Shown piece after piece: positions 61,686 through 64,000 of a stretch of DNA of 64,000 bases. The position numbers and the translations under genes were made by a program. Origin of the DNA: Vermamoeba vermiformis (Eukaryota; Tubulinea; Echinamoebida); assembly GCA_045837725.1 (NCBI GenBank), contig JBEWZL010000003.1:372001-436000 (forward strand), in the 5' to 3' direction. Numbering within the stretch: position 1 is the stretch's first letter; every line of letters begins with the position of its first letter. A model generated the notes under the pieces. It searched no databases, was not told the DNA's origin, and saw only the letters and a list, made by a program, of their open reading frames with translations.

Positions 61686-63750
61686 ATGAGCAGCACCGAC
61701 GACACGCAATCCTCAGTGCCCTTGCAGCTGACTTGTAAGTTGGATTTAGATGGGATCTGAAAACAGTCTACACCCAGCGGTTAAATTGCATTCACAATTA
61801 TTGGCCGCAATATACTACTCACTATTGGTTTACATTCTTTTCAACATTTAATTTTTTTTTTGAAATATTATGAATTATTTTTCTCCTTGATCAGTGCAGT
61901 CAAACCTTCAACACTTGCTAACAATATGTACTATAAGACCACGAAGCTACGCAAGGAGTAGTGAGCAAGCTTCTGTCTTCTTGGAACGAGGAAAAGAAGC
62001 AACAACAGCTGGAAGCAGATCCCGTGTTGACGTACGAGTACAGCCCGAACGGTCAATTGTTAGCGCTGATTGGTGCAGAGAAAGTGCTATTAATAGAACC
62101 GTTGAGCGGTGATGTGAAGCACGTGTTGAATGTGAAAGGTGTGAAAGAAGTGCACTGGAGTCCGCGCGGCAAGTACGTGATCACGTGGGAGAATGCGAGT
62201 CACGAGGACAATTTGAAGATTTGGAGTGCCACCACCGGAGAACTGCTCCGACAGTTTGGACAGCGCTCAGTCGAGAACTTGACTTGGCCGCCCTTGCAGT
62301 GGTCGCGCGACGAGTTGATTGCAGCGCGACACATTCAGCGCGGTGAGGTGTCGTGGCTCAAATTCGACGAACAGCTGCATCTGCCGCAACCTCTGCACGT
62401 GCCTGGTCTGACGATGATTGAACTCTCGGGGGGCGAGGGCTCACCGCTCAAAGTAGCCACATTTGGTAGGTGACTGAGGCCTTGTAGCGCGCGTGTACTG
62501 ATCTGTTTGCAGTGCCTGAACACGGCAGCAACCCTGCAGTGATCAAAGTGTTTCAGTGGCCCAACTTCCAAGTGCCGCTCGTGACCAAGACCTTCTTCAA
62601 GTGTCAAGAGGTCGTGCTCAAGTGGAATGTCCAAGGCACGGCACTGCTGATCGAGACGATCAACCGACTCACCGATGCCTCGCGACAGAGCTACTACGGC
62701 AACAATGGACTCTACTACCTCGCATTCAACGCGCAGACCTCCAAGCTCACCATTGACTGCCACGTGCCACTCTCCAAAGAAGGGTCGATTCACAGCGCCA
62801 AGTGGAATCCTACTGGCAAGACCTTTGCAGTGGTGCACGGAGCTATGCCCAGCCAGACTACTATCTACGACTTGCACTGCCAACCTCTCGTGGATCTCGG
62901 CATTGCACATCGCAACACACTCTGCTACAATCAGCAAGGCACGGTGCTCGTGGTCGGTGGATTTCAAGGACTCAATGGTGACATGGACTTCTGGGACGTG
63001 TCGCGTGTGCAGCCCAACAGCTCCTCCAAGCCCACCAAGTTCACCACCTCGAACTCGTACTGCGCGCACAGTCTCGAGTGGAGCAGTTGTGGCCAGTACC
63101 TGTTGACAGCTGTGTTGCACAAGAAGCTCAAAGTGGACAACGGTCTCAAAGTCTTCAAGCTCGATGGCTCGCTCTTGCATCACATCAAATTCTCGATGCT
63201 GTTCAAAGCACACTGGCGACCACTCGACTCGGCGCAGTTCCCAGCCCCCGTCATTCCCAAGCTCAATGCGGCAGCTGCTAACTCGCCGACCACCACTGCT
63301 CCGCGCGCAGGTGCCTACAAGCACCCGAACTTCAAAGGTGGACCAACGGCCTCTACGCCAGCCCCGCGCGATGAGGGTCCCAAGCTGTACCACGCCAGCA
63401 CGGGCAACAACACGCGTCGCACACCAGCACCGCGCAGCAATGATCCTCCTGGCTGGGAACCAGCTGAAAACAAAGCTCCTCAAGGCAAGAAGCAGCAACA
63501 AGCGCGCAACACCACCCCCACCAATAATAATAATGGCACTCCTCAGCGACGCGAGAGCAACGGCGCGAAACTTGAGAACAGCCCGCAAAGTGAAGCATTG
63601 AAGAAGAAGAAGGCCTTGGTGAAGAAGTTGAAGCAGATCCAAGAGTTGAAAGAGAAGCGAGCAGCAGGGCAAGCACTGAACGCAGATCAGGTAAAGAAAA
63701 TCGAAAGCGAAGAGAGCATCCGATCTGAAATTGAACAACTTAAACTGTAA
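61686..63750 (+). CDS. EIF2A: Eukaryotic initiation factor 2A
   Basis: Start MSSTDDTQSSVPLQLT. The next exon starts at about 61940 in phase (the intron has a gctaac branch site just before the acceptor). WD40-like beta-propeller: LTYEYSPNGQLLALIGAEKVLLI, KEVHWSPRGKYVITWE, LKIWSATTGELLRQF, then from 62512 RLYQYPNF-like KVFQWPNFQVPL, SYYGNNGLYYLAF, IYDVVW-like IHSAKWNPTGKTFAVVHG, MPSQTTIYDL, and TKFTTSNSYCAHSLEWSSCGQYLLTA. The C-terminal part is basic and ends with the coiled helix ALKKKKALVKKLKQIQELKE to IEQLKL, as in eIF2A. It helps deliver initiator or other tRNA to ribosomes under special conditions. Length about 590 residues, normal for the family. GC-rich compared with the left half of the window. 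Confidence 0.92.
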
Positions 63751-63921
63751 TTCTTGTTATATTGCGAACAACCCTACCCAATTACTGTGAATAAAACACC
63801 CTCCATTCCCACATTGACAACAACAGCTATCACTATTGCATCACGTGCTCGAATCACCCACCGACTTTTCGCTGGCCAAAAATTTTGCTTTTATCTCGCA
63901 ATTTGAATACAAACAACAACA

Positions 63922-64000
63922 ATGAGTCAATTCGCTGCCGTGCCTAAAGCCCCTGAAGATCCTATTTTGGGTCTTAACGTTTTGTACAAAGCTGATCCGA
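63922..64000 (+). CDS. GOT1: Aspartate aminotransferase, N-terminus only
   Basis: Start MSQFAAVPKAPEDPILGLNV then LYKADP, the usual beginning of cytosolic aspartate aminotransferase (DPILG...F..D). No mitochondrial presequence. It runs off the right edge, so the catalytic Lys cannot be seen. It links aspartate and glutamate to their keto acids. Confidence 0.7.
   Translation, partial: MSQFAAVPKAPEDPILGLNVLYKADP

Noticed and set aside
61920-61960. 19-base intron in eIF2A (gtactataagaccacgaag)
   Set aside because: A longer intron ending at the same region, with a gctaac branch site, restores the frame more simply.
62335-63738. 467-codon open frame antisense to eIF2A
   Set aside because: It mirrors the GC-rich eIF2A exon; no family motifs, and the plus strand is plainly the gene.

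Overview
The window is nuclear DNA of a compact, intron-rich eukaryote. Nearly every gene is broken by short GT-AG introns (mostly about 40 to 90 bases, donors like gtaagt, gtacgt or gtatgt, a ctaac/ctaat branch site close to the acceptor). Genes sit on both strands with 100 to 600 bases between them. A Sey1/RHD3-type ER fusion GTPase, a SABATH methyltransferase, an RCC1-RhoGAP protein and a PH/SPRY/F-box protein pair suggest a non-animal protist. An amoebozoan-like organism is my best guess; this is inference, not proof. I chained exons by eye from splice signals and reading phase, so small exons may be missed.

Layout: 0-1.3 kb, a Clu-domain protein running off the left edge. 1.9-8.5 kb, one open chain of 25 exons joining a ubiquitin-specific protease to a complete-looking piggyBac transposase, followed by 1.1 kb of gene-free, hairpin-rich DNA. 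9.7-13.1 kb, a NUDT6-type Nudix protein, a small unknown protein and a Cys-rich nuclear-looking protein. 13.2-16.5 kb, Sey1. 16.7-22.7 kb, a GPS2-like protein, a type I membrane protein and a mitochondrial-type adenylate kinase. 23.3-29.6 kb, two inverted PH/zinc/SPRY/F-box paralogues flanking an M43-type metalloprotease; the paralogues share a nearly identical 116-base patch. 29.7-33.2 kb, a SABATH methyltransferase, a small secreted ADP-ribosyltransferase-like protein and an unknown protein. 33.5-38 kb, an RCC1-RhoGAP protein. 38.3-40.1 kb, a PLP serine/threonine dehydratase with an antisense tRNA-Phe in one intron. 40.2-47.3 kb, a prenylated F-box/LRR protein, CLP1, a YqcI/YcgG-family protein and a Gfo/Idh/MocA oxidoreductase. 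47.7-52.3 kb, an ankyrin protein with strings of 3-base exons and an F-box/CHY/RING fusion. 53-64 kb, a VPS9 Rab-GEF, WDR61/Ski8, an ATRX/RAD54L2-type remodeller, eIF2A and the start of aspartate aminotransferase.

Themes are RNA processing (CLP1, Ski8, eIF2A, tRNA), ubiquitin signalling (USP, several F-box proteins, RING), ER and membrane traffic (Sey1, VPS9) and small GTPases. There is no sign of operons; several head-to-head pairs probably share promoters.

The strongest leads are: (1) a tRNA-Phe gene whose anticodon stem is split by an insert with spliceosomal-type GTGAGT...CTAAC...ACAG signals; (2) an ankyrin gene in which 3- to 12-base exons supply the residues that complete the 33-residue repeats; (3) the USP-piggyBac fusion; (4) a palindromic 12-mer scattered through introns.
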